A DNA stretch of 64,000 bases from contig CAKTQP010000003.1 of assembly GCA_934597165.1 (NCBI GenBank), forward strand, positions 52,517 to 116,516. Direction: 5' to 3'. Below are positions 39,909-48,204 of this stretch, piece after piece (the first letter of the stretch is position 1; every line of letters begins with the position of its first letter). The translations under genes were made by a program, and so were the position numbers. The DNA comes from an uncultured Oscillospiraceae bacterium (lineage in GTDB: Bacteria > Bacillota > Clostridia > Oscillospirales > Oscillospiraceae). The notes beneath the pieces were generated by a model. The model was not told the origin of the DNA. It saw only the letters and a list, made by a program, of their open reading frames with translations, and searched no databases.

Positions 39909-40814
39909 ATGGCATTGAAACGACGGTATGAACCGGCAGAGACCTTTTCTATGGAAGAGGACGGCTTTTTTGGCGAGCTGTATCTGCCCGCCCACAACGC
40001 CTTCCCTGGCAAGTGTCTCATCCTGTTCGGCGGCTCCGCTGGGAAGTTTTTGCTGACCCAGCTGGTGGCGGAGCAGTTCGTGGACGCGGGGATGAACGTG
40101 CTGGCGCTGGCCTATCACGGTGCGCCGGGGCTGCCCAAGTTTTTGGTGAACCAGCCGGTAGATGTGATCGAGGCGGCGGCACAGCATCTCAAGCGCATCG
40201 GCTACCGCAAGGTCGGCCTGTGGGGCATCTCCATGGGCGGGTGCCTGGCGCTGCTGGCGGGGAGCCTGTTGCCGGAGCTGATCTCCTGCGTGGTGTCGGT
40301 GGCGCCTATGGAGCTGGTGCCGCAAGGCGAGGTGCGGAAAAAACCGGTGCCTGAGAGTGCGTTCAGTTTTCACGGTCAGCCCCTGCCCTATGCGCCCTAC
40401 GTGCCGTCGGACGGGGACGCCTGGTATCGCGCCTATCGACAGGCGACCCGGCATCACAAGGAGCCGTACAGCCGGGAACTATTGCTGGAATGCTACCGCC
40501 AGAACCCCACCCCGGAGGCGGTCATCCCGGTGTGGGACATCAACGGCCCCATCCTGCTCTTAGGCGGCACACAAGACGGGATGTGTCCCACCCCGGAGAC
40601 CCTCGCCTCCCTGCTGTCCCAGTTGGAGGCCCATCAGTTCCCCCATCCGGTGGAACACCACCTTTACCCTCATCTGGGACACTATGTCCTGCCTGTAAAG
40701 CCCGCCACCACCAAGCTGCTCCGTGCCGAGCGGGAGTTTCCCCTGGAGTGTGAGGTGGAGCGGGCGGAGAGCTGGCAGGATACCCTGCGCTTTTTGCGGG
40801 AGGTCTGGCAGTGA
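39909..40814 (+). CDS. Alpha/beta hydrolase, BAAT C-terminal/acyl-CoA thioesterase-like
   Basis: 301 aa serine-hydrolase fold. Nucleophile elbow GISMGG (about residues 107-112), acid in LLGGTQDGMCP, histidine in YPHLGHYVLP; together a complete catalytic triad. The bile-acid-CoA:amino acid N-acyltransferase C-terminal family is the best visual match. Third gene of the merR transcript, followed by a terminator. Substrate unknown. Confidence 0.82.
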   Translation: MALKRRYEPAETFSMEEDGFFGELYLPAHNAFPGKCLILFGGSAGKFLLTQLVAEQFVDAGMNVLALAYHGAPGLPKFLVNQPVDVIEAAAQHLKRIGYRKVGLWGISMGGCLALLAGSLLPELISCVVSVAPMELVPQGEVRKKPVPESAFSFHGQPLPYAPYVPSDGDAWYRAYRQATRHHKEPYSRELLLECYRQNPTPEAVIPVWDINGPILLLGGTQDGMCPTPETLASLLSQLEAHQFPHPVEHHLYPHLGHYVLPVKPATTKLLRAEREFPLECEVERAESWQDTLRFLREVWQ

Positions 40815-40830
40815 CTATTTGAAACGAAAA

Positions 40831-40873
40831 CCCCCAACGCTGGGAGCTTGTCTCCGGCGTCGGGGATTTTTTT
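40831..40873 (+). terminator. Terminator after the merR transcript
   Basis: CCCCAACGC / GCGTCGGGG with one mismatch plus an inner GGAG/CTCC, then seven T, 17 nt after the hydrolase stop. Confidence 0.82.
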
Positions 40874-40884
40874 AATGGCGGGCT

Positions 40885-41625
40885 TTATTCCCAGCGGAAA
40901 AAGCGGATGGCAAGCCCCACACAAAGTGCGGTCAAGCCCAGCATCACGCAGACCGGCAGGAGGACGCTGCCGGTGTGGACGCCCAGAAAGGCGTTCTTCA
41001 TCATGGTGATGCCCTGGGTCAGGGGGAAGAAACTGACGCTCCTCTGCATGACCGGCGGCATGACCTCCATGGGCAGGGTCGCGCCGGAAAAGATCAGCAT
41101 GGGAAAATAGAGGATGGAGGCCAGCACGCCCGCCTGCTTGGTGTCCTTGGCCACACCGCCCACCAGCATCCCCAGAGAGAGGGTGGAGAACATGGTCAGC
41201 AGCCAGCTGCCCAGGAACGGGAGCAACGCGCCATGGAGGCGCACCTTCCAGAGCAGCGACACAAGGGACAGGGTGGCCAGGGACAGGGCGCAGTAGACCA
41301 CATACATGGCCAGCTGTACCCCCAATAGGAACACCGGCGTGACCGGCGTGACGCGGAAGCGCTTCAGAATCTTGCGTTCCCGCGCGTCCGAGACCGCCAT
41401 GGGCAGCCCCATCAAACCGCCTGCACAGATGGCCACCGCGCTGACCGCGCCGAAGGACTGTTCCAAGAAGGTATAGCCCGCGCCGTCGTAGGCGGGTTTG
41501 CCGCCGTAGAGGATGCCCAGGATGACGAAGATCACCAGGGGCATGAGGAGCGCGAAGATGGGCATATTCATATCTCGCAGGCTGATCTTCAGCTGTGTGT
41601 TCAGAAAAGTAACAAAGCGTCTCAT
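40885..41625 (-). CDS. ABC-2 type transporter permease
   Basis: 246 aa membrane protein with about six hydrophobic segments; MRRFVTFLNTQLKISLRDMNMPIFALLMPLVIFVILGILYGG at the N-terminus is typical for ABC-2 (drug/antibiotic exporter) permeases. Start at 41625 overlaps the ATPase stop (ATGA); a longer frame to 41682 lies inside the ATPase gene. Forms an exporter with the ATPase encoded just upstream. Substrate unknown, likely a drug or peptide. Confidence 0.85.
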   Translation of the reverse strand: MRRFVTFLNTQLKISLRDMNMPIFALLMPLVIFVILGILYGGKPAYDGAGYTFLEQSFGAVSAVAICAGGLMGLPMAVSDARERKILKRFRVTPVTPVFLLGVQLAMYVVYCALSLATLSLVSLLWKVRLHGALLPFLGSWLLTMFSTLSLGMLVGGVAKDTKQAGVLASILYFPMLIFSGATLPMEVMPPVMQRSVSFFPLTQGITMMKNAFLGVHTGSVLLPVCVMLGLTALCVGLAIRFFRWE

Positions 41626-42341
41626 TTCTCTCCCTCCTCCGTCAACTGCAAATAGGCGTCTTCCAAGCGCGCACAGCCGCACCGTTCCTTTGCCTCCGCC
41701 ACCGAGCCGCGGAAGACGGGCGTGCCCTTGCGCAAAATACAGACCTCATCGCACAGCGCCTCCACTTCATCCATGAAATGGGAGGTCAAAAAGATGGTCA
41801 GCCCCTGTTCCTTCAGGGTCGCCAGGGTCTTCCAGACGCTCCGCCGGGCTTTGGCGTCCAGACCGGTGGTCAGCTCGTCCAAGAACACCAGTTCCGGCTG
41901 GGGGAGCAGCGCCAGCACGATGAACAGCCGCTGCCGCTCTCCGCCGGAGAGGCTTTTGACGGACGCCTGCGCCTTATCCCCGATGCCGAACTGCTGACAC
42001 AGCGCGCGCCAGTCGGCGGGGCTGCGGTACAGGCTGGCGGTCTGGCGGCACAGCTCGGAGACCTTGATCTCCGGTTGGTAGTCCCCCTCCTGGAACTGGA
42101 CGCCGATGCGCTGGAACAGGGTGCGGCGGTGCCGCTTGGGGTCCTGCCCCAACAGGCGCACCGTTCCCCCGTCCGCTTTTTTCGTGCCCAGCATACACTC
42201 GATGGTGGTGCTCTTCCCCGCACCGTTGGGGCCCAGCAGGCCGAACACCGTGCCGCGGGGCACGGATAAATCGAGATGATTCACCACTGTTTTCCCGTGG
42301 TAGGCTTTGGTCAGCCCTTCTACCAAGATCGCTTCTCTCAT
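41622..42341 (-). CDS. ABC-2 type transporter ATP-binding protein
   Basis: 239 aa. Walker A GPNGAGKST (about residues 36-44), signature LSGGERQRL (about 131-139), Walker B LVFLDELTTGLD, His switch TSHFMDE. Walker B carries DEL rather than the usual DEP. Drug-export (CcmA-like) branch. Sandwiched with 4-base overlaps between the AraC-family gene upstream and the permease gene downstream, so all three are one translationally coupled unit under probable control of that regulator. Confidence 0.9.
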   Translation of the reverse strand: MREAILVEGLTKAYHGKTVVNHLDLSVPRGTVFGLLGPNGAGKSTTIECMLGTKKADGGTVRLLGQDPKRHRRTLFQRIGVQFQEGDYQPEIKVSELCRQTASLYRSPADWRALCQQFGIGDKAQASVKSLSGGERQRLFIVLALLPQPELVFLDELTTGLDAKARRSVWKTLATLKEQGLTIFLTSHFMDEVEALCDEVCILRKGTPVFRGSVAEAKERCGCARLEDAYLQLTEEGEK

Positions 42342-43222
42342 TTCACAGCCCTCCTGACCGCCCGCAGCTCGATATACCCCCGCTGTCCCCGCGGTTCCAG
42401 CTGGATGCGGGGGTTTTCGTCGTCCCAGCGGTATCCGATGACGGACGGGTCATAGCGATCCATAGCAGCCTGTACCGTCCGGATGGCGGTGCAGTAGTCC
42501 TCCTCCTGGAAGGGTGGCCCCTGGAACATCAGGTACTCCGCCTCCGGCAGGTGGATGGTATCAAAGCCCTCGGGCACGACACCCATATAGTCCAATGCCA
42601 CCTCTACCCCCTGCACATAGGTGGAGGTGCCGGGCTTTTTGTATCGGTCTGGCAGCCACATGGCCACCGGCTCCCCGCAGAGGGACTGCATACTCATGAG
42701 GATGCCCCACACGTCACAGCTCACCTCTTCGCAGTACGGAAAATAGTCCTCCGCCTGCTTGCCGCGCTTGAGGATGCACAGGCGTTCCGGCTTGTGGATG
42801 ACCTGGATGAAGATCGGTTGGATGTTTGACACGTCGATGTCCTCCTTTCTCAGTTCGCGGTATTTTGCGCCGTAAGGAACGAAGAATGGGACCGGCACCG
42901 GGCAGCCTCGGTAGTCGCTGGGGTTCAGGCCGAACTCCCGGTAGAACGCCCGGGTGAAGGTATCCACATTGGAAAACCCCGCCCCCAACGCCGCGTCGAT
43001 GACCTTGACCTGCCCGGTCCGCAGGGCCTTTGCCGCCTGGGTGAGGCGGTATTTGCGGATGTACTCGGTGGGAGTCAGCCCCAGGTAGTCCCGGAACAGC
43101 CGGTAGGAATACCAGGGGGAGAACAGGGACGCCCGCGCCAGGTCGGACAGGCTGATCTCCTCGGTCTGGTTCGCTTCAATATAGTCCTGCATCCGCTGGA
43201 CAGCCAAAACTTGTTCTTTCAT
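42338..43222 (-). CDS. AraC family regulator with GyrI-like effector domain
   Basis: 294 aa. Start at 43222 follows GGAGGGAAG. N-terminal AraC DNA-binding domain with two helix-turn-helix units (SLSDLARASLFSPWYSYRLFRDYLG and VIDAALGAGFSNVDTFTRAFYREFGLNPSDYR). C-terminal GyrI-like/SOUL-type effector domain (about residues 135-290), as in Rob/TipA-like multidrug sensors. First gene of the operon and probable activator of the ABC exporter genes behind it. Ligand likely a drug or cationic compound; not proven. Confidence 0.9.
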   Translation of the reverse strand: MKEQVLAVQRMQDYIEANQTEEISLSDLARASLFSPWYSYRLFRDYLGLTPTEYIRKYRLTQAAKALRTGQVKVIDAALGAGFSNVDTFTRAFYREFGLNPSDYRGCPVPVPFFVPYGAKYRELRKEDIDVSNIQPIFIQVIHKPERLCILKRGKQAEDYFPYCEEVSCDVWGILMSMQSLCGEPVAMWLPDRYKKPGTSTYVQGVEVALDYMGVVPEGFDTIHLPEAEYLMFQGPPFQEEDYCTAIRTVQAAMDRYDPSVIGYRWDDENPRIQLEPRGQRGYIELRAVRRAVK

Positions 43223-43305
43223 ACGCACTTCCCTCCTTACTGGGAACATTCTACCGCACCGGACAACATTTCTCTCGACGTTCCTTGCTGTTTTGATGGG
43301 AGAAG

Positions 43306-43340
43306 AAAACGACTGAACCCCAAGGAGTTCAGCCGTTTTT
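43306..43340 (-). terminator. Terminator of the NSS symporter gene
   Basis: AAAACG+CTGAAC pairing with GTTCAG+CGTTTT, 8-nt loop, 6 nt past the stop at 43346; T-rich on the minus strand (TTTTCTTC). Confidence 0.78.
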
Positions 43341-43345
43341 GTGGT

Positions 43346-44743
43346 TTACATGGAGATCCAGCCCAGCACGTTGGCGATGGAGCTGAGGAGGATGATGGCG
43401 ATGCAGATGGGCGCCAGGTATTTCAGGAAAAAGTGATACAGGTTCTTTCTCTTGAAGCGGGAGGAGAACTCGATCTCCGCATCCAGCTTCCCGAAGCCGA
43501 TGACCCGGAGGATCAGGAAGCAGGTGGCCAGGGCGGCGATGGGCATCATCACCGAGTTGGTCAGGAAATCGAAGAAGTCCAGGAACTGCATCCCAAAGAT
43601 GAGCACGTGATCCCACACGCCGTAGCCCAGGGAAGAAGCGGTGCCCACTGCGAGCATGACCACTACCATGAGCAGGCAGCATTTCGGGCGGCTCCAGTGC
43701 AGCTCGTCCTGGAAGGTGGAGACGCTGGTCTCCAGCAGGGAGATGGCACTGGTGAGGGCGGCGAAGAGGAACATCAGGAAGAAGGCGATGCCCACGCCCA
43801 TGCCGATGCCCATGCTGGCAAAGATCTTGGGCAGGGTGATGAACGCCAGGGACGGTCCCGCCTTCAGGGTGGCCATGTCGCCGCCGGAATAGGCGAAGAC
43901 GGCGGGGATGATCATCAGGCCGGCCAACATGGCGATGCCGGTGTCGAAGATCTCCACCTGGGTGGTGCTCTTTTCAATATCCACCTCTTTGCCGATGTAG
44001 GAACCATAGGTGTACAGGATGCCCATGGCGATGGACAGGGAGTAGAACATCTGTCCCATGGCCGTCACGATGGTCATCCAGGAGAAATTGGCGAAATTGG
44101 GGATGAGGAAATACTTCACGCCCTCCAGCGCGCCGGGACGGGTGACGGAGTAGATGGTGACGAAGATGGCCAGGATGACCAGCAGGGGCATGAGCACCTT
44201 GGAGACCTTCTCCACGCCGTTCTTCACGCCGGCCAGGATGGTGAGAAAGACCAGTGCGGAGAACAGCAGGAACCACAGCTCCACGCTGGCGGAGGAGGCG
44301 ATGAAGGATGTAAAGTATCCGTCCTCCGCCACAGCCGTTACCTCGCCGGTCAGATAGGCGAACAGGTATTTCATGACCCAACCGCCGATGACACAGTAGT
44401 AGGGCACGATGAGCATGGGGACGATGGCGTTGATCCAGCCACCGAAGTGGAAGGGGAAGCTCTTGCCGAAGGTATGGAACGCGCCCACGGGGCTTTTCTT
44501 GGTCATGCGTCCCAGAGCGGTCTCGGACATGATGAGGACATAGCCGAATGTGACGACCAGGATCAAGTAGACGAGCAGGAAGATCCCGCCGCCGTATTTG
44601 GCCGCCAGGTAGGGGAAGCGCCAGATGTTCCCCAGCCCTACTGCGGAGCCGGCCACGGCCAGGACATATCCGATCCGGCCGGAAAAGGTCCCCCGGCCTG
44701 TCCCGTTCTGGGACGTGTTGTTCGATGGTGAAGCGTCTTTCAT
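43346..44743 (-). CDS. Sodium:neurotransmitter symporter (NSS/SNF) family transporter
   Basis: 465 aa. Start at 44743, 8 nt after GGAGG; the ATG at 44749 sits too close to the SD. Signature in the first helix, RIGYVLAVAGSAVGLGNIWRFPYLAAKYGGG, which forms the sodium/substrate site, and about 11-12 hydrophobic helices. Bacterial members (LeuT, MhsT, TnaT) import amino acids with Na+. Basic C-terminal loop SSRFKRKNLYHFF. Monocistronic, located downstream of tRNA-Ser. Amino acid specificity cannot be read from sequence. Confidence 0.9.
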   Translation of the reverse strand: MKDASPSNNTSQNGTGRGTFSGRIGYVLAVAGSAVGLGNIWRFPYLAAKYGGGIFLLVYLILVVTFGYVLIMSETALGRMTKKSPVGAFHTFGKSFPFHFGGWINAIVPMLIVPYYCVIGGWVMKYLFAYLTGEVTAVAEDGYFTSFIASSASVELWFLLFSALVFLTILAGVKNGVEKVSKVLMPLLVILAIFVTIYSVTRPGALEGVKYFLIPNFANFSWMTIVTAMGQMFYSLSIAMGILYTYGSYIGKEVDIEKSTTQVEIFDTGIAMLAGLMIIPAVFAYSGGDMATLKAGPSLAFITLPKIFASMGIGMGVGIAFFLMFLFAALTSAISLLETSVSTFQDELHWSRPKCCLLMVVVMLAVGTASSLGYGVWDHVLIFGMQFLDFFDFLTNSVMMPIAALATCFLILRVIGFGKLDAEIEFSSRFKRKNLYHFFLKYLAPICIAIILLSSIANVLGWISM

Positions 44744-44850
44744 AAACATTACCTCCTATATCTTTCTCTTTCTCTATTTTGATTCACCTTTATGATCGCG
44801 TCGCCTCTGAAACGCGGTTTCGGAAGGCAGACGATGAGCGCATAAAAAAA

Positions 44851-44880
44851 TCCACCGTAATTTTTCCAAATTACGGTGGA
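44851..44880 (-). terminator. Terminator of tRNA-Ser
   Basis: Perfect 13-bp stem TCCACCGTAATTT / AAATTACGGTGGA, 4-nt loop, 4 nt past the tRNA CCA and followed by seven T on the minus strand. Confidence 0.9.
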
Positions 44881-44884
44881 CCTT

Positions 44885-44975
44885 TGGCGGAGAAGAAGGG
44901 ATTCGAACCCTTGTTACGCTATCAACGTAAACACGATTTCCAATCGTGCGCCTTCGTCCACTCAGCCACTTCTCC
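44885..44975 (-). tRNA. tRNA-Ser (anticodon GGA)
   Basis: 91 nt on the minus strand with encoded CCA. Acceptor GGAGAAG/CTTCTCC, D-arm, anticodon stem CACGA/TCGTG with loop TTGGAAA (GGA), the long variable arm expected of tRNA-Ser (TACGTTGATAGCGTA) and T-loop TTCGAAT. Confidence 0.94.
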
Positions 44976-45119
44976 ACGCAAGAAGACACATTGTGTCGAA
45001 CCGTTTGTTCGAAGGCGTTAACCTGTGCAACGTTAATTATTATAACACATTTTCCGGATTCGTCAAGGGGTAAATGCAAATTTTTTCGAAAAAATTTCAA
45101 GACCTTGTCGAAGGGCGTA

Positions 45120-45923
45120 TTATGCCAGATACTGGATGACCTCACCATGGAGCTTGGACTTCTGCACGGTCACCTCCGGGAAGGCTTTGGCCAGCTGATA
45201 GCCCAGCACCAGCATGGACGGATCCTCGGTGGGATAGTGGCCGGCGTCGATGAGATTGATGCCCAGCATCTTGGCGTCTAGGAACTGGTCGTACTTCACG
45301 TCGCCAGTGACAAAAGTGTCACAGCCGGCCTCAGCCACCTGCTCCAGCATCCCGCCGCAAGCGCCGCCGCCCACGGCCACCCGGTAGACCTGTCGGCCGC
45401 CGTCTACGTAGCGCAGGCCGTTGGGCTCCAGGCTGCCCTTGAGCAGCTTCAGGTAGTCCTCCAGCGCCACCGGCAGGGGCAGGGTGCCGATGCGGCCGAT
45501 GCCGTAGGGCACGCCCTGTTCGTCGGTGCCGGAGACCTCCAAAATCGTCTGCTTCTCCAGACCGCACAGCTTGGCCAGGACGTAATTGACACCACCTTGG
45601 GCGCTGTCCCAGTTGGTGTGGCAGCAGATGGCGGCGATGCCCCGTTCCGCCAGAGCCAGCACCCGCTGGCCGACCAAGTCCATGCCGCCGTCGGTGACCT
45701 GCTTGGCCGGGTGGAAGAGGATGGGGTGGTGGGCGACGATCAGGTCAGCGCCTCCCTTTTCTGCCTCGTACACCACTTCCGGCGTGATGTCCAGGGTCAT
45801 TAAAATCTTCTGCACCGGGCGCTTCCAATGCCCCACCAGCATCCCGGCGTTGTCCCAGGATTCCTGGATGGCAAAAGGCGCCACCTGGTCGATGAAGCGA
45901 TAAATGTCTTGTACCGTGGTCAT
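45120..45923 (-). CDS. Nif3-like dinuclear metal centre protein (YqfO/YbgI family)
   Basis: 267 aa. Start at 45923 overlaps the trmK stop (ATGA). Metal-binding histidines in LIVAHHPILFHP (about residues 60-71), CHTNWDSAQGGVN and the C-terminal DAGHYPTEDPSM. Short form, lacking the ~100-residue insert of YqfO. Often named GTP cyclohydrolase I type 2 homologue or NIF3, but the true function is unsettled. The pairing with trmK is conserved in Firmicutes. Confidence 0.92.
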   Translation of the reverse strand: MTTVQDIYRFIDQVAPFAIQESWDNAGMLVGHWKRPVQKILMTLDITPEVVYEAEKGGADLIVAHHPILFHPAKQVTDGGMDLVGQRVLALAERGIAAICCHTNWDSAQGGVNYVLAKLCGLEKQTILEVSGTDEQGVPYGIGRIGTLPLPVALEDYLKLLKGSLEPNGLRYVDGGRQVYRVAVGGGACGGMLEQVAEAGCDTFVTGDVKYDQFLDAKMLGINLIDAGHYPTEDPSMLVLGYQLAKAFPEVTVQKSKLHGEVIQYLA

Positions 45924-46639
45924 AGGGGCCACACTCCTTCCATCAGTTGTTCTCTCAGGCGGGTCAGCTCTTCCTCCGCCTGTTGGATGTAGGTCAGCCG
46001 GGCGGGGTCTGCCGCCTTTTCCGAACGTTCCAAGCCCGTCCGCTGCTTTCGGAGCCGAGCCAGCAGGTATTCCAGATAACCCTGCCAGTCATCTCCCTGT
46101 CGCCAGCGGGACGGGATGCCCGCCTCCTCCCTGCCCGGCGTCAGGGTCACGTGTTCTGTCCCGCCGTGGGCTAAAATCAGGGTATACCAGTGTCCTTCCT
46201 CCCACAGCGTCCGTTCCTCTTGGATGGTGTAGCCGTGGTGCAGCAGCCACTGACGCAGCTCACCGGGGGCTTTCATGGGCTGTAGGATGAGGGTGACGCC
46301 GCTGGACGTCCAGGGCGCGGCCTCCAGGATGGAGATCATCATCTTGCCCCCCATGCCGCAGATGGTCACCGCATCCACCTCCTCCGGCCGGACAGCGGCT
46401 AAGCCGTCGCACAGGCGGAGCTGTACTTGGTCTGCGTAGCCGTAGCGCTCTACATTGCGTCTGGCGCGGTCTAAGGGGCCGGGACGGATGTCGGTGGCGA
46501 TGGCGCCTGCCAGTCTCCCCTGCTCCAGGAGCCAGATGGGGAGTGCCGCGTGGTCGGTGCCCACGTCGCACAGGCGCGCGCCCTCCGGCACCCACCGGGC
46601 GGCGGTCTCCAGGCGGCGGGATAATTGTACTCTACTCAT
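45920..46639 (-). CDS. trmK: tRNA (adenine22-N1)-methyltransferase TrmK
   Basis: 239 aa. SAM-dependent methylation of N1 of A22 in the D-loop of tRNA. Family marks: SRRLETAARWVPEGARLCDVGTDHAALPI (motif I), GAIATDIRPGPLDRARRNV, the catalytic-type loop DAVTICGMGGKMMISIL and LILQPMKAPGELRQWL. C-terminal coiled coil (residues ~190-235). Directly upstream of and overlapping the nif3-like gene, as in Bacillus. Confidence 0.92.
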   Translation of the reverse strand: MSRVQLSRRLETAARWVPEGARLCDVGTDHAALPIWLLEQGRLAGAIATDIRPGPLDRARRNVERYGYADQVQLRLCDGLAAVRPEEVDAVTICGMGGKMMISILEAAPWTSSGVTLILQPMKAPGELRQWLLHHGYTIQEERTLWEEGHWYTLILAHGGTEHVTLTPGREEAGIPSRWRQGDDWQGYLEYLLARLRKQRTGLERSEKAADPARLTYIQQAEEELTRLREQLMEGVWPL

Positions 46640-46657
46640 ATTGCCTCTCTCATGAAA

Positions 46658-46684
46658 GAAGAACGGTCAAGGTGACCGTTCTTC
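46658..46684 (-). terminator. Terminator of the DUF1858 gene
   Basis: Perfect 12-bp stem GAAGAACGGTCA / TGACCGTTCTTC with a 3-nt loop, 25 nt past the stop at 46710 on the minus strand, followed by a weak T tract. Confidence 0.75.
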
Positions 46685-46709
46685 TGCTTTCTCATTGTGA
46701 TATGCTCGA

Positions 46710-46940
46710 TTAGTCCTGAAGGGCTTTCTCAGCCAGCAGCTCGTCCAGGATGGTGTCGCAGTCCATGCCGTGAACCATGCAGGCTTCTGCCAGGCTCTCG
46801 TTGATGGCGGAGGGGCAATAGACGCAGTGCATCCCGCTGCGCATGAGCACTTCGGCTGCCTGGGGCATGACTTTCAGCAGGTCGCCGATGACGATATCTT
46901 TATTGATCTCGATTTCTTTTTCTTTCTTTTTACCAAACAT
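46710..46940 (-). CDS. DUF1858 redox-disulfide domain protein
   Basis: 76 aa. After a lysine-rich leader (MFGKKKEKEIEINK) comes the DUF1858 domain: DIVIGDLLKVMPQAAEVLMRSGMHCVYCPSAINESLAEACMVHGMD, with the CVYC pair at residues 39-42 and another Cys near 54. This family is often linked to hybrid-cluster protein or to anaerobic redox and Fe-S metabolism; the CxxC could be a thiol switch. Monocistronic here. Confidence 0.85.
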   Translation of the reverse strand: MFGKKKEKEIEINKDIVIGDLLKVMPQAAEVLMRSGMHCVYCPSAINESLAEACMVHGMDCDTILDELLAEKALQD

Positions 46941-47079
46941 AATAAGATCTCCTAACGAAAAGAGTAGTTTGAAATTACAGGGTTATTATAACCACTTCTC
47001 CCCTCATTTTCAATAGGTTTTTGCGGAAAAGCGACCATTCTCTTTTGTTCACTTTCACAAATCCGCTAAAAACGAAAAA

Positions 47080-47102
47080 GGGAATGCCAAAACAGCACTC
47101 CC
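47080..47102 (-). terminator. Terminator of the zinc-ribbon gene at 47135
   Basis: GGGAATGC / GCACTCCC with one mismatch, 7-nt loop; on the minus strand followed by TTTTTCGTTTTT. Confidence 0.7.
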
Positions 47103-47134
47103 TCTCTACGTCTTCGATTAGAACCTCTCGCCTC

Positions 47135-47410
47135 TTATTCGCCGCGCATCTGAGCAAAGCAGTTGCTGCAATAGACGGGGCGGTCGCTCTTCGGTTCAAA
47201 GGGGACGCGGGCTTCCCCGCCGCAGTTGGCGCAGGTGGCGGTAAAGAACTGTCTGGGGCCGCGGGCCGCGTTCTTGCGGGCGTCACGGCAGGGCTTGCAG
47301 CGCTGCGGCTCGTTCTGGAAGCCGTGCTCTGCGTAGAATTCCTGTTCACCAGCGGTGAATACGAACTCGTTGCCACATTCCTTACATACCAGTGTCTTGT
47401 CTTCGAACAT
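47135..47410 (-). CDS. Small zinc-ribbon protein
   Basis: 91 aa with two zinc-ribbon-like units: LVCKECGNEFVFTAGEQEFYAEHGFQNEPQRCKPCRDARK (CxxC...CxxC, residues 8-48) and ATCANCGGEARVPFEPKSDRPVYCSNCFAQMR (residues 59-89). This two-unit arrangement is common in Clostridia and otherwise uncharacterised. Probably nucleic-acid or protein binding. Downstream of the sigma factor gene with a 120-nt gap. Confidence 0.87.
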   Translation of the reverse strand: MFEDKTLVCKECGNEFVFTAGEQEFYAEHGFQNEPQRCKPCRDARKNAARGPRQFFTATCANCGGEARVPFEPKSDRPVYCSNCFAQMRGE

Positions 47411-47530
47411 GATTTAGAACCCTCTCTTTTTTGCGTAGTACTTGTGTCCATGGGGACTATATTGCGTTCAGGTTTGCCTGATAGCGCCGGAGAAAGATAG
47501 GTGGCGGCGAAGGGAATGCGCTCCGGCTGC

Positions 47531-48112
47531 TCACTTGGCGAGCTTGCGGCGGATGCGCTGGACGGCGTTGTCCACGGACTTGGCCGGCCGGGCCACTTGA
47601 TCTGCGATTTCCGAATAAGAAAGGCCGTTGAGAAACAGGTCAAGCACCTTCGCCTCGAAACCAGACAGCTTACTGTAGAATTGATCCAACTGCGCCTGGG
47701 TCGCCTCCTGGTCGATGTACATCGTCTCCGGGTCGCTGACGGACAGCTGCTCGCTTCTGTCAAAAAGAAGGGTCTCGATGGGAACGGAATCGTTCAATGG
47801 GACATGGTGTTTCCCCGCAGCGGTCTTCACTGCGGTGAGCATACTGTTCTTCACGCAGGTCTGGGCAAACGTCCGAAAGGAAGCGCCCCGCCCCGGCACA
47901 TAGTCCCGGACGGCCTTCCACAGACCCAACATCCCCTCCTGGATCAGGTCTTCGCTGTCCCCGCCCATGAGGAACAAGGGTCGGGAAAGCCTGCGCACCA
48001 TGCGGGTATAGCGGCTGATGAGGGCGTCCTCCGCCGTCCGGTCTCCTTGGGCGGCCAGGACGCAGAGGGTCTCATCGCTCTGTTCATGATAGGGGGGGTG
48101 AAAAACAGTCAT
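47531..48112 (-). CDS. sigH: RNA polymerase sigma factor, SigH (Spo0H)-like
   Basis: 193 aa. Region 2: LCVLAAQGDRTAEDALISRYTRMVRRLSRPLFLMGGDSEDLIQEGMLGLWKAVRDYVPGRGASFRTFAQTCV (core-binding and -10 recognition); region 4: FEAKVLDLFLNGLSYSEIADQVARPAKSVDNAVQRIRRKL (-35 recognition). Short for SigH because the N-terminal extension is small. SigH directs early sporulation genes in related species. Its own promoter is near consensus sigma-A. It could instead be a SigH paralogue, as several Clostridia have more than one. Confidence 0.85.
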   Translation of the reverse strand: MTVFHPPYHEQSDETLCVLAAQGDRTAEDALISRYTRMVRRLSRPLFLMGGDSEDLIQEGMLGLWKAVRDYVPGRGASFRTFAQTCVKNSMLTAVKTAAGKHHVPLNDSVPIETLLFDRSEQLSVSDPETMYIDQEATQAQLDQFYSKLSGFEAKVLDLFLNGLSYSEIADQVARPAKSVDNAVQRIRRKLAK

Positions 48113-48131
48113 ACCAATCTCCTACTGATTC

Positions 48132-48160
48132 CAGTATAACAGATTTGAAATAATTGGTCA
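48132..48160 (-). promoter_or_regulatory. Sigma-A promoter of the sigH-like gene
   Basis: Minus strand TTGACC (48155-48160) - 17 nt - TATACT (48132-48137), 20 nt before the start at 48112. Confidence 0.8.
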
Positions 48161-48204
48161 AGCAAAACAAATCAACTTGTGAAAATTCGACCGGAACTGT
48201 GCGT

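Noticed and set aside
46975..47763. 262-aa frame on the minus strand
   Set aside because: Overlaps the zinc-ribbon and sigH-like genes in another frame; Ser/Arg/Pro-rich composition typical of an out-of-frame reading.
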